Source: JASJBU01 sp963790775 (GTDB taxonomy: Bacteria; Pseudomonadota; Gammaproteobacteria; Chromatiales; Chromatiaceae). From it: a stretch of DNA of 64,000 nt. Positions 51,770 to 61,672 of the stretch are shown in pieces (positions within the stretch are counted from its first letter, which is position 1; every line of letters begins with the position of its first letter). Below the pieces are notes generated by a model, which did not search any database, had not been told where the DNA came from, and saw only the letters and a list, made by a program, of their open reading frames with translations. The stretch spans positions 186,001 to 250,000 of the forward strand of contig CAWBPR010000013.1 of the NCBI GenBank assembly GCA_963790775.1. The letters are read 5' to 3'. The position numbers and the translations under genes are program-made.

Positions 51770-52975
51770 AGCCGGTCGAGATCGATAAGTTCATACAGCA
51801 GGCGGTAGACCGGCTGCTGCTGGAGCAGGGCGTCTACACACCGCTGGAGTTGCTGTTGGCGGAGGGCCGCCTGCTGTTTGCCGATTATGAGGCATGGCGG
51901 GCGGGCAGAGTGCCGCTATCTGGATGAACGGCTGTTCGGTGATCCGGAGCAGAGCCAGGAGTTACTGCAACAGGCAGAGGCTTATGCCGAGGTCCTGAAA
52001 CTGCAGGCCGCACCGCTCGACTATCAGCGTTGGGGTGGCGGAGCAGGTAAGCTTCCATTCAGTCAGCAGTCCGGCTTCGAGCGCTTGTTTCATACCGTCT
52101 ACCGCAAGTCCGCTGACATCCCGCAGATGGACTTGTTCATGGATGCAGGCGGCACCACCCTGGTGAATGGTATTCAGGCCGCCTTGATCGGGCGGGATTT
52201 TGCCGAGGCCCGACGTCAGCTCGATCTGCTGTTCGATGCCGATCCGGGCAACACCCGTCTCGGCGGCCTGGAGCAGCTGGTGGTGGCGGCCGACAAACTG
52301 GAGCTGGCGGTGCGGGAACTGACCGTCGAGTTGCGATTTGTGCAGCAGGAGCTGCTGCCCCTGGCCGCTGACCAGCTGGGCTCGGGCAGCCGGGACTTCC
52401 TGGTTCCGTTCTGGCGGCGTCTGCTGCAGACCGTGTGGAATGAGGATTTCGATCCTGCACAAGCTGATTTGCATGCAAGTTTTCTGGCCCTCCAGCTGGA
52501 AGACTGGGATCGGGTGCGGCAGAGCATCGAGGCGCAGGCGGATTGGCAGGCTCAGCCCCTGCTGTTGCGTCGCTATGCCAAGGCTTGTGGGCGTCTGCAG
52601 CAGACCGATCCGGCCGTCTGTACCTGGTTCCGCCTTTGCTGGTTTTTTCCGGATCAGGCCGGGGCTATCGGCCAGGATGCGGAGTCCGACTGGCGGCATC
52701 GCTGGCAGCGTTTCTTAGATCTTGAGCCGGATTTACCCAACCGGGACTTTCCTGCCTGGTCCTTGCTGGAGCAGCCGGGTCTGGTCAAACGGCTGACAAC
52801 TGCTGGCTGCCTGGCTGATGTGGAAATACCGGAGGATTTCCGGGTGATCTCTGAACTGGTGATGGCTGGCGCCGCCGCGCTGCCTGCTGCCGATCTGATC
52901 AGACAGCGGAAACGGCTCAAGGAGTTGAATCCGAAACTGTTTGCGTTTTACCTTGAGCGCTATGGCAGGGGGTAG
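51766..52975 (+). CDS. Hypothetical helicase-partner protein, one apparent frameshift
   Basis: No known domain is recognised. The start ATG overlaps the helicase stop (ATGA), and the frame reads MKPVEIDKFIQQAVDRLLLE to DYEAWRAGR before hitting TGA. The rest continues in the next frame as ECRYLDERLFGDPEQSQELL through to FAFYLERYGRG. Dropping one base in the GGGCGGG stretch at 51899-51905 gives a continuous protein of about 402 residues, Leu/Gln/Asp-rich and mostly helical, soluble. Tight coupling with the SWIM-SNF2 ATPase suggests a subunit or regulator of that machine. Whether the shift is a sequence error or a real lesion is open. Confidence 0.72.
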
Positions 52976-53293
52976 CGGAATCCCGGATTCCGTGGCTTTC
53001 CCTCCAGGCTATCCGCTGTGCAAGAGTTCATGCAATGCTCTTTGCTTAGCTGCTGGGGTTGCGGTGCTTGAAGGCGGAAACTGCATGCTGGCAATTTTTG
53101 TGGGCTTCATTTAGTTGGGAATTTGAACTTCCTTCCTCCATCTCTGCTCTGTCAGATGTACAATTGTCCCGAATCCAGGCAGGACGCAAAACGCTAGAGC
53201 CTGCCAAGGAAAGTCTCACTACCCTGTCGGCTGCTGGTACGGGGTAAAAGCGCTGTATAAACTAACTGGTTAGCCATAGAGTTCGATCCTGTC
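52976..53293. other. Intergenic region before the DUF2914 gene
   Basis: About 320 bases without a supported gene. A palindromic CTAAC-TG-GTTAG lies near 53262-53273, close to the next start. Small open frames are present but lack ribosome sites and protein-like composition. Confidence 0.45.
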
Positions 53294-54358
53294 ATGACAC
53301 AATCCACAATAACGCCCGCCACCCATAAACCAACGGATAAACCACTGCTTCCCCCTAGAAAGCAGGAGTATTCCTACAATTGGAGTCTTATCTTTCTCGT
53401 CATCGTTGGGGTGCTGGCGCTGGGGGGCATCAGCGCCTATGGATACTATGCCTGGTTCTCACCTGTCCCCCAGCAAGAGATGGAGTTGGCGGCCACACAG
53501 CCTGAGCCACAGGTTTTGACGGAGAGTCAGCCAACGAATCTGGACGATCAAGGGATTCAGCCATCGATCGAGGAGGGATTTGCAGATGCAGTAGAACAAC
53601 AACCGCTGCCGGAACAGGTCGCTGAGGATGCGGTTTCGATGCCCGGCGCAGAGGATGCGGTAAAACCGTTGTTAGAGGAAGCGATAATCGACGATGATAT
53701 TTTGTCCCCAGAATTTGTTGCAGACCAGCCATTGGAATCCCTTTCTTCCACTGCAGAACCAGCGCAGCCACCCATGGACGAGCCTGCGGTCCTGGAAGCG
53801 ACGGAGGAGTTGTCTGCCAAGCCTGTCTATTTTGTGGATCCAGAGATTACGGTTGATGCAGAGACTACGGAAGAATTCCCCGTGGAGCCTGCAGAAGCGG
53901 AGCTTGTTCAACCTCAGGCGGATAGTTCTGAACAGATCCCCATGGAACGCGAGGCAGAAAACCGCGAAGTGGAGATAACACCGGTTAGCGGCACAGCAAG
54001 CGGTCTTTTTCAATTGGTTGAACTTAAGATTCTTGAGCCCAGGGTAAAGCGATTCCTGCTCGCCGGTACTGTTTCGAATAAAGAACCGTTGGGTGAGTTG
54101 CATGATATCCGATTCAATGAGGATGGCAATGCAGTGGTCTGGGCATACAGTGAAGTCGTCGAGATGCGTGGTAGCCGACTCAATTATGTCTGGCTCCATG
54201 AAGGCAGTCAGGTTGCCCGCGTGCCGGTCGGGGTCAGGGGCAGCCGGTGGCGCAGTTATTCGAGCAAGAATATCAACCAGGCTATGATCGGGGGCTGGCG
54301 GCTGGAACTGCAGGATGACGCGGGCCGTCTACTGGCGAGCGCGGATTTTCTGCTCTAA
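53294..54358 (+). CDS. Membrane-anchored DUF2914 protein
   Basis: A 354-residue protein with one N-terminal membrane segment (WSLIFLVIVGVLALGGISAY) after a short cytosolic tail. A long acidic, Pro/Glu/Ala-rich linker (residues about 60-230, with repeated EEAIIDDD- and PAEAELVQPQ-type stretches) follows. The C-terminal DUF2914 domain has ILEPRVKRFLLAGTVSNKEP, SRLNYVWLHEGSQVARVPVG and SRWRSYSSKNINQAMIGGWR. DUF2914 is a beta domain found in periplasmic proteins of proteobacteria, function unknown. The charged linker could span the periplasm. No operon partner is evident. Confidence 0.8.
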   Translation: MTQSTITPATHKPTDKPLLPPRKQEYSYNWSLIFLVIVGVLALGGISAYGYYAWFSPVPQQEMELAATQPEPQVLTESQPTNLDDQGIQPSIEEGFADAVEQQPLPEQVAEDAVSMPGAEDAVKPLLEEAIIDDDILSPEFVADQPLESLSSTAEPAQPPMDEPAVLEATEELSAKPVYFVDPEITVDAETTEEFPVEPAEAELVQPQADSSEQIPMEREAENREVEITPVSGTASGLFQLVELKILEPRVKRFLLAGTVSNKEPLGELHDIRFNEDGNAVVWAYSEVVEMRGSRLNYVWLHEGSQVARVPVGVRGSRWRSYSSKNINQAMIGGWRLELQDDAGRLLASADFLL

Positions 54359-54418
54359 CGGGTTCGTCGCGTTAGTCGTTTCAGAGAGAAGGGGCAGCTG
54401 TTTTCGCCTTATCCGGCG

Positions 54419-54814
54419 TCAGGCCGCGTCAGCATTTTCCTGGTCGGCATCCGGCGATGCAGACTGCTCCAGCCAGTTTCCTACTAACTCACCGGTATGT
54501 TTACAGATTGCGCAATCGTGGCAGGCGGGGGTATCCAGAGCCTGTAAAGGCAGGTGCTGATCCAGGGTCTGCGCGATTGCCTTCGAATGGGCGTGAGCAA
54601 CGCTCTCGGCCTGCTTATGGCTTCCGGCTTTTGCTTCAAACAGGTCGCGCGCCTGTTGGTTAAGGTCGTCCATCAGATCTTCCATGTCCTGGCAGTGTTC
54701 CCGATGTTCCATTTCGGTTTGAAGCTCCCGCAGGTCTTCATACAGGGCTTCTTTTTGACGGTCCAGGGACGCAACGCCGCTTAAAAAATTTCGTTTCCAC
54801 CTTAGGTGACGCAT
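54419..54814 (-). CDS. Hypothetical small coiled-coil protein with a Cys pair motif
   Basis: A protein of about 131 residues (or 145 from an upstream GTG). The N-terminal half is a charged coiled coil (DRQKEALYEDLRELQTEMEH, CQDMEDLMDDLNQQARDLFE). The C-terminal half has ACHDCAICKHTGELVGNWLE, a CxxC-x2-C arrangement that could bind a metal, then an Asp/Ala-rich tail. No signal peptide. It is convergent with the DUF2914 gene. No family is recognised; coding support comes from composition and length only. Confidence 0.6.
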   Translation of the reverse strand: MRHLRWKRNFLSGVASLDRQKEALYEDLRELQTEMEHREHCQDMEDLMDDLNQQARDLFEAKAGSHKQAESVAHAHSKAIAQTLDQHLPLQALDTPACHDCAICKHTGELVGNWLEQSASPDADQENADAA

Positions 54815-55091
54815 AAGGTTCTCAATCCTGCGGGAAAAGATGAATCTATTATCCACAATATACTGAAATATTAAAACGATTGCACTATTCCAACAGAGAT
54901 ATCAGGAGGCCTGAAGCATCGCACTGAATGCCAAATGCGGTCTGATGTAGGGAAATCGGTGCGCAGGCGAAACCAACGCGGAGAAGCTGCTTCACTTGGC
55001 TGTCTCCTGTCAGACGAGGTCAAACAGGCACGAAAGCGGACAAGCGTTACGTCGTGCGCTACGATCAAGAAAAATAAACTGCTTAATTTGC

Positions 55092-57324
55092 ATGCGCCGA
55101 CATCTTCAAACATTGGGCATTGGATTGCTGGTAGGCATGAGCGGGATATTATTCTCTGCCCTGCCGGTCGGTTTTGCATGGGAGGAAGATGCAGGTCTCG
55201 GGGTGCTGTTCAAGTTGCGTGGCCAGCGCCCGGCTCCGAGCGATGTCGTCATCGTTGCGATAAACGACGATACCGGCCCCCAGCTCGGATTATCGAATGA
55301 AATACCAGACTGGCCGCGTAGCATCTTTGCACAACTGATCGATACTCTGGCAGCAAAGGGCGCCGCTGTCATCGTTATGGATATAGATTTCAAAAAGGCA
55401 CAGGAACCGGATCAGGATGAACAGTTTGCGGCCTCGATTCGGCGTGCCGGGAATGTCATCTTATTTGGATATCTTGATCAGGAAATGGTGAGATTGGGTA
55501 ACACCGAATCTTTAATACTATCGACCGACAGTCTTCAAATCGAACACCTACGCAAACCCGTTGAGGTTCTTGCCAGCTCGGCCGCCGCAGTAGCGCCTTT
55601 TGCTTTGCCGAAGATACCCGTCAAAGTGAGCCGGTTCTGGACATTCCATGGCGCGAATGAACTGGCTACATTGCCGACAGCAGCCCTCGAACACTATGCC
55701 TCCCTAAGCTACCCTGACTTGATCTCACTGCTCAGTTCCCTGAAACCGAGCTTGGGTGAAAGTCTCTCGGTGGCCAATGGCCTGCCACAGAACGTCAATC
55801 AAATTGAGAGGCTCCGCAGCCTCTTGAGAGGCAATCGCCAGCTGGTGGATGAACTGCTCGAAGTATTGGAATTGCAAATCTTTGAGTATGAAAACCCAGC
55901 CAAACCATCAACGTTTGAAGGCGCTTCTCAAAATGTATCAACAGTCGAGTTATCCCTATCTGAATTTCTATGGGCCACCCCATAGCATGAAAACCATAAC
56001 GTTGAGGGAGATCCTCTCCAATGAACCCGAAGAACTGCCTGGTTTAAAGAATCAAGCGGTCTTCGTGGGTTATGCGGGACAGTACCAACCGAAACAGAAA
56101 GATGGCTTTTTTACAGTATTTTCCCAGCGGAGTGGGCTTGACCTGAGTGGTGTTGAAATAGCCGCCACTGCGTTTGCCAATCTGCTGTACATGGAAACAA
56201 TAACTCCACTTGAAGCTACTCAACTGAGCATGGTAATGCTGTTGTATGGTATGACCATCACGCTGTTGTTTCGATCGGTCCCGACCTATTGGAATATTCC
56301 GGCAGGCCTGACTGCCAGTGCGTTCTATTTCATCCTTGTATATCAGTCCTTCATCAGGGAAGGCATCTGGCTGCCCTGGACTATTCCCCTGTTCGTGCTG
56401 ACACCCTTGGCCTTGTTTGCTGCAATGATCCTGCACTATCGGGAAGCCCGCCACGCCCGACATCGCCTTCAGGAGATATTTGGTTACTATCTGCCGGACA
56501 GGATTATCCACCGACTGACTCAGGATACCGCCGAAGCAATTGAACATGGGGAGTCTGCTTTCGGTGTGTGTCTTGCCACCGATGCTGAGCAGTATACCCG
56601 CCTGGCTGAGAGTATGACTCCTGCTGATCTACAAAGCTTTCTGAACCGATATTACGAAATACTTTTCGAACCGGTGCGGGCTCGCGATGGAATGATCTCG
56701 GATGTTGTTGGCGATGCCATGCTGGCCATTTGGTCGGCGCCTTATGCAAATAAAGATCTGCGCCGGAAGGCCTGTGAGGCAGCACTGGAGATAAAACAGA
56801 CGCTTGAAGATTCGGAACAGATATCAAAAATGCCAACTCGCATAGGTTTACACTCCGGACAGTTTGTGTTGAGCCATATTGGAGCAATTGACCATTTCGA
56901 ATATCGGGCTGTTGGCGACATTGTCAATACGGCATCGCGTATTGAAAACCTGAACAAAAAGCTGGGTACCTCAATTCTTGTCACACAGGAAACCATACAG
57001 GATCTGCAAGGCTTCATAACACGTGAACTAGGCATCTTTCAGCTCAGAGGAAAAAACCAACCAGTGAGGCTACATGAACTTGTCTGTACGGCTGACGCAT
57101 TAAGCGATGGAAGCAACAGGCTGCTGGGCCAATTTGCCGAAGCCATTACCGCCTATCAGAATGAGTCATGGCCGGAAGCCTATGATAAATTTCAGGTTAT
57201 ACTCAAAGACTATCCGAATGATGGTCCCAGTCAATTCTATCTTGGGTTGTATCACGAACGTCGCCCAGACAATCAAATAACACTTCAGATGCCGCCTCAA
57301 ACTGGGCTACGACTAAATAATTAA
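55092..57324 (+). CDS. CHASE2-domain class III adenylate/guanylate cyclase, one apparent frameshift
   Basis: A membrane-bound nucleotide cyclase. One membrane segment (TLGIGLLVGMSGILFSALPV) is followed by an extracytoplasmic CHASE2 sensor (DVVIVAINDDTG, WPRSIFAQLIDTL to YPYLNFYGPPHSM and LKNQAVFVGYAGQ). Three more membrane segments follow (about residues 375-450). The class III catalytic domain (about 480-660) shows CLATDAEQYTRLAESM and ISDVVGDAMLAIW, with the two metal Asp positions, then RIGLHSGQFVLSHIG and EYRAVGDIVNTASRIENL. The frame breaks in CHASE2 at the AAAA run 55930-55933; removing one A joins the halves into about 743 residues. The start is uncertain. Close neighbours are a CNB protein and a FecR-TPR-barrel protein, suggesting a signalling set. 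Confidence 0.86.
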
Positions 57325-57457
57325 TGATATCCAACAAGATCGATCCAGGCTATGGATTATAAAGTACACTAAAAAGTGTGAGTAAACTTGAGGGTGGTTG
57401 AGTTACTTGTACCCATGGAACGCGCCATTATTTTCATCATTCAATCAGATAACTGCA

Positions 57458-57922
57458 CTACTCATCCTCTTTGATATCAAGTAGAAACAGCCTTGTATCA
57501 GCGGCGCAGAGCCGTCTGCAAACTTCACGCCCCATGTTCATTTGGATCATTGTGAACTGTTGAGGATATGCATTGAAAAGTCCAGAAAACAGGTCGGTAG
57601 TGATTTCTATGGCGCTGCAATCCTGCAGTGCACGAACACTGGCGCTGCGAGGTTTGAACCCCATCAGGGCCATTTCACCAAAACAGTCACCCGGATTCAG
57701 ATAATTCAACAAGTACTGCTTGCCTTGCCATATTCTGAGTATTTCAACTTTGCCTTTATCCAGCACATACATGGCTGTTGCCAATTCTTCTTCATGAAAG
57801 AAAAACTGATCTTTTGATATATTGATTATCTGCGCGCTGTCCAGGATAAATTCGAGGGCCAGTTCATCAACTCCTCCAAATATCGGCATCTCCTGCAAGA
57901 GTTGCAATCTTGATCGCTTCAT
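57458..57922 (-). CDS. Single-domain cyclic-nucleotide-binding protein
   Basis: A 154-residue protein that is essentially one cNMP-binding (CNB) domain. The fold elements are LLQEMPIFGGVDELALEFIL and FFFHEEELATAMYVLDKGKV. The phosphate-binding cassette is GDCFGEMALMGFKPRSASV, where Glu and Arg normally hold the ribose and phosphate of cAMP/cGMP. There is no DNA-binding helix-turn-helix after it, only a short helical tail, so it is not a CRP-type regulator. It converges on the CHASE2 cyclase gene with 133 bases between, so it is a candidate receiver of that enzyme's product. Confidence 0.85.
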   Translation of the reverse strand: MKRSRLQLLQEMPIFGGVDELALEFILDSAQIINISKDQFFFHEEELATAMYVLDKGKVEILRIWQGKQYLLNYLNPGDCFGEMALMGFKPRSASVRALQDCSAIEITTDLFSGLFNAYPQQFTMIQMNMGREVCRRLCAADTRLFLLDIKEDE

Positions 57923-58020
57923 ATTCAGATCCTGAAGAATTATCTAATGATCAATCTGCCAGAACAGCAATGCATATGCAGATATTGTAGTTGTAATTAG
58001 GGGCTTCGGTTTTACCTGAC

Positions 58021-58034
58021 GGCTCAATTGAGCC
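58021..58034. promoter_or_regulatory. 14-base perfect palindrome between the CNB and FecR-TPR genes
   Basis: GGCTCAATTGAGCC is a perfect palindrome in the divergent promoter region, about 100 bases upstream of the CNB start and 185 upstream of the FecR-TPR start. It is a plausible operator, but no binding protein is known; a chance palindrome of this length is not negligible. Confidence 0.35.
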
Positions 58035-58217
58035 AGCTTTTGATTGAAATAAATTTCTGGTTAATCTAGTCTGGGATTAAGTTGTATCGGGGTTTTACTC
58101 ATAATTTGAATGAAAAAAGCAGAGTAATGAGATTGCTCCTCGCAGTCACATTTGCACAATTACAAGAATTACGGAAAGTCGGGTAGCAGCTTGGCCGGCT
58201 GATAAAGGAGGTCCACA

Positions 58218-61200
58218 GTGCTGGGGAAGTACCGTTCACTGTCCCGTATGATGCACGATCATGGCGTCTTGTTGTGCCTGGTCTGTTTGAGCTGGGCATT
58301 ACCTTATGAAGTTTTTGCGGGTGATTGCCAGTCTCCGGTTGCCGAAATTGTTTCCGTGCAGGGCGTGGTTGAATCACAGGTTCCAGGCTCACGTGCCTGG
58401 GAGCCAGTGCATCAACACGACACTTTTTGCTCAGGTGAACTGATCCGGGTGCGGAGCAATAGCAGGGCAGGTCTCTATCTCGCAAATGATACTTTTCTTC
58501 GCCTGGGCGAACAGACCAGTATCAGGTTTTCAGAGCTCACCGAAAAAACCTCTACCTGGCTTGAGTTGATAAGTGGGATCGCGCATTTCATGAGCCGGGT
58601 AAAGCACTCCTTTGAGATTCATACCGCCTACGTGAATGCCGCCATCGATGGTACCGAATTCACCGTACGCGTTGATGAAACAAATGCGGAAGTGATAGTC
58701 ATGGAAGGTCAGGTTGTAGCACGGAATACGATGGGCTCAGTTCGACTCTCTGGTGGTCAATCAGCATCGACCATGCCCGGACAGGCGCCTGTCCTGCAAC
58801 TTGTTGTGCAACCCCGTGATGCCGTGCAGTGGGCGCTCTATTACCCGCCAGTTGTATTTTTCGACAGGGATGAGATAAAACAAACACTGAGTCAGTCGCT
58901 GCAGGCTTACCTGCGCGGCGATATGGCGCAGGCATTTGCAGGCCTTACGGAAATTGATCAGCAGGCACAGGATTCAGGCTTTTTTAATTATCGCGCCACA
59001 CTCAATCTCTCTGTGGGACGTATCGCGAGCGCGCTTGCAGATATTGATCAGGCGCTTGTGCTGCAGGAGGATCATCCAGATGCCTTGGCGTTGAAATCTA
59101 TTGTAGCCACTGTGCGTAATGATACGGATGCCGCCCTCTTGTTGGCGGAACAGGCTATCGTTGCTGATCAGCACGCAGCAGGTCCGCGTATTGCGCAATC
59201 TTATGCCCTGCAAGCCCGCTTTGAACTGGAGCCGGCGCGCAAGACGGTGATGACAGCTACTGAATTCGAACCTGAGAATGCTTTGGCCTGGTCGCGCCTG
59301 GCGGAGCTGCAGCTGATGTTGGGCAACCTCGATGCTGCATCGCAGGCCTCGCAACGAGCAGTAGAACTAGAGCCAGACATTGCCCTGACACAGACAGCCG
59401 ATGGTTATGCAAATCTTATACGCCTTGATATCGAAGCCGCTAAACAGAGTTTTGAACGAGCAATAGCGCTCGAACAAGCCGCTCCGTTACCACGCCTGGG
59501 TCTGGGTCTAGCGCTAATTCGTGGTGGCGAATTGAGTGTAGGGCGCAGTATGATAGAAACTGCCGCCAATCTTGATCCGGGTAACGCCTTGATCCGCAGC
59601 TACTTGGGGAAGGCATACTATGAGCAAACAAGGAACGGGGAGGCTGCGGCGCAGTTTGAGCTTGCTAAAACGCTCGATCCCCTGGATCCAACCTCCTGGT
59701 TCTATGATGCTATCCTCAAACAGTCTGAAAACCGCCCAATCGAAGCGCTGACCGATCTGCAATCTTCCATAAAATTGAATGACAACCGAGCTGTTTATCG
59801 CTCACGCTTCTTGTTGGACCAGGATTTGGCGGCGCGTAGTTCCAGCCTGGCACGTATCTACAGTGATCTCGGTTTTCAGCAACTCGCTCGAGTAGATGGT
59901 TGGAAATCGACAATTTCGGATCCTTCGAGCCACTCGGCACATCGTTTTCTATCCGACTCTTTTGCATCCTTGCCTAGACACGAGATTGCCCGCGTAAGCG
60001 AGCTGCTACAAGCACAACTTCTACAGCCTGTGAACATCAATCCAATACAACCACAGCTGGCTGAAAGCAACCTTCAGATTCTCGAGGGATCAGGTCCATC
60101 AAACCTGGCATTCAATGAATTCAATCCTCTTTTTGCCCGGGATCGAATTACGCTGCAAACCAGTGGCATCGTCGGTAGCAACGATACCAAGGGAGATGAT
60201 CTGGTTTTGTCGGGAATGAAAGGAAATCTGTCTTACAGTCTTGGCCAGTTTCACTATGAGAGCGATGGCTTCCGCGAAAATAATGATGTTGAGCACGATA
60301 TTTACGATGCTTTCGTCCAACTGGCGTTTTCTCCAAACAACCATATACAGTTCGAATTGAGATCACGCGATACCGAGACCGGTGATCTGAATTTGAGATT
60401 CTACCCTGAGTATTTCTTTCCAGGAGATCGACGCAACATCGAGACAGATCAATTCCGTCTTGGCTACCACTATTCACCGGCTCCAGGCTCGCATTTTCTC
60501 ATTTCTGCGATATATGAGCAGGGTACGGATAGCACGCTCCTGGATTTCTCGGATGAAATCGATATATTTCAGATCGAGAGTTCTGTTGATGCCGAAAGCT
60601 ACACTACTGAAGTCCAGTATATGCTTCGAACACAGGCATTAAACCTGATAGCCGGCGCAGGAATATTTCGAGAAGACGGTGATGGTATGGATACAGAGAT
60701 CTCCGAGTTCAGGAGTTTCGATGAACCCCGTAATGTGGAGGCCTTTCCTTTTGATCAGGACACTGATCACGACAATGCATATGTCTACATCAATGTGCCC
60801 ACCTCATTTGGCATCGACTGGACGCTAGGTTTAAGCTACGACAACTTCAGCGATGAAAACACAGATCAGGAGCAACTGAACCCAAAACTTGGAATGATTT
60901 GGAATCCAAGACCTTCAACAAGCGTTCGATTGGCTGCCTTTAGAACGCTCAAAAGGGCTTTGGCATCAAATCAGACGGTTGAGCCAACCCACGTGGCGGG
61001 ATTTAACCAATTCTTTGATGATCCGAACGGTAGCAGCGCTAAACGCTATGGTGCAGGAGTGGATCAACGGTTCACTCGCGATGTCTATGGCGGAATCGAG
61101 TTTTCCTGGAGAGAGCTGGAAGTACCGACATCTTTACAGACCGAAAACCGAGATGAACAGTCACATCGTGGATACGTTTATTGGACTCCAAATTCCAGTC

Positions 61201-61610
61201 TCTCTTTGAGTGCCGAGTATCACTTCGAGGATTTCAAACGCGATGTGCCGAGAGGGGCTGTGCCAAATGCATTGGAAACCCGTCAGATGCCTTTACATCT
61301 GACCTATTTTTCACCGAAACAGTACTTTGTTATGTTTGGTGCAACTTATGTACAGCAAAATGTGGAGTTTGCTGAATCGACGGGTGGGGCTGAGTTTGTA
61401 TTCGTGAAGGACAATGATGAATTCTGGGTGGCTGATATTGAGGCAAGTTACCGGTTGCCAAAACGTTTTGGTGTTATCAGTGTATTGGTGAAGAATGTCT
61501 TCGACAATGAATTCAATTTTCAAGACCAGAACTTTCAGACAACTGAAACACTTAATCCTGTTTTTACTCCGGAACGCACTGCATATCTGAAGTTTAAACT
61601 TGCGTTCTAA
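58218..61610 (+). CDS. FecR-TPR-outer-membrane beta-barrel protein
   Basis: A 1130-residue exported protein with an unusual architecture. A signal peptide (LLCLVCLSWALPYEVFA) is followed by a FecR-like domain, residues about 38-190 (VAEIVSVQGVVESQVPGSRA, HTAYVNAAIDGTEFTVRVDE). A TPR array, residues about 215-520, follows (ASALADIDQALVLQEDHPDA, AKQSFERAIALEQAAPLPRL). A C-terminal part of about 480 residues has alternating polar/aromatic strands typical of an outer-membrane barrel (SYSLGQFHYESDGFRENNDV, NLIAGAGIFREDGDGMD) and ends in Phe (AYLKFKLAF). GTG start with AAGGAGG upstream. It may be a surface sensor or porin with a periplasmic FecR-TPR body; the ligand is unknown. It neighbours the cyclase and CNB genes. 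Confidence 0.8.
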   Translation: MLGKYRSLSRMMHDHGVLLCLVCLSWALPYEVFAGDCQSPVAEIVSVQGVVESQVPGSRAWEPVHQHDTFCSGELIRVRSNSRAGLYLANDTFLRLGEQTSIRFSELTEKTSTWLELISGIAHFMSRVKHSFEIHTAYVNAAIDGTEFTVRVDETNAEVIVMEGQVVARNTMGSVRLSGGQSASTMPGQAPVLQLVVQPRDAVQWALYYPPVVFFDRDEIKQTLSQSLQAYLRGDMAQAFAGLTEIDQQAQDSGFFNYRATLNLSVGRIASALADIDQALVLQEDHPDALALKSIVATVRNDTDAALLLAEQAIVADQHAAGPRIAQSYALQARFELEPARKTVMTATEFEPENALAWSRLAELQLMLGNLDAASQASQRAVELEPDIALTQTADGYANLIRLDIEAAKQSFERAIALEQAAPLPRLGLGLALIRGGELSVGRSMIETAANLDPGNALIRSYLGKAYYEQTRNGEAAAQFELAKTLDPLDPTSWFYDAILKQSENRPIEALTDLQSSIKLNDNRAVYRSRFLLDQDLAARSSSLARIYSDLGFQQLARVDGWKSTISDPSSHSAHRFLSDSFASLPRHEIARVSELLQAQLLQPVNINPIQPQLAESNLQILEGSGPSNLAFNEFNPLFARDRITLQTSGIVGSNDTKGDDLVLSGMKGNLSYSLGQFHYESDGFRENNDVEHDIYDAFVQLAFSPNNHIQFELRSRDTETGDLNLRFYPEYFFPGDRRNIETDQFRLGYHYSPAPGSHFLISAIYEQGTDSTLLDFSDEIDIFQIESSVDAESYTTEVQYMLRTQALNLIAGAGIFREDGDGMDTEISEFRSFDEPRNVEAFPFDQDTDHDNAYVYINVPTSFGIDWTLGLSYDNFSDENTDQEQLNPKLGMIWNPRPSTSVRLAAFRTLKRALASNQTVEPTHVAGFNQFFDDPNGSSAKRYGAGVDQRFTRDVYGGIEFSWRELEVPTSLQTENRDEQSHRGYVYWTPNSSLSLSAEYHFEDFKRDVPRGAVPNALETRQMPLHLTYFSPKQYFVMFGATYVQQNVEFAESTGGAEFVFVKDNDEFWVADIEASYRLPKRFGVISVLVKNVFDNEFNFQDQNFQTTETLNPVFTPERTAYLKFKLAF

Positions 61611-61672
61611 TTTCCAAGGCAAATAGTTTTATATATCAAGCTGAAGCAACATATCATTTGAGGTTGACAAAC

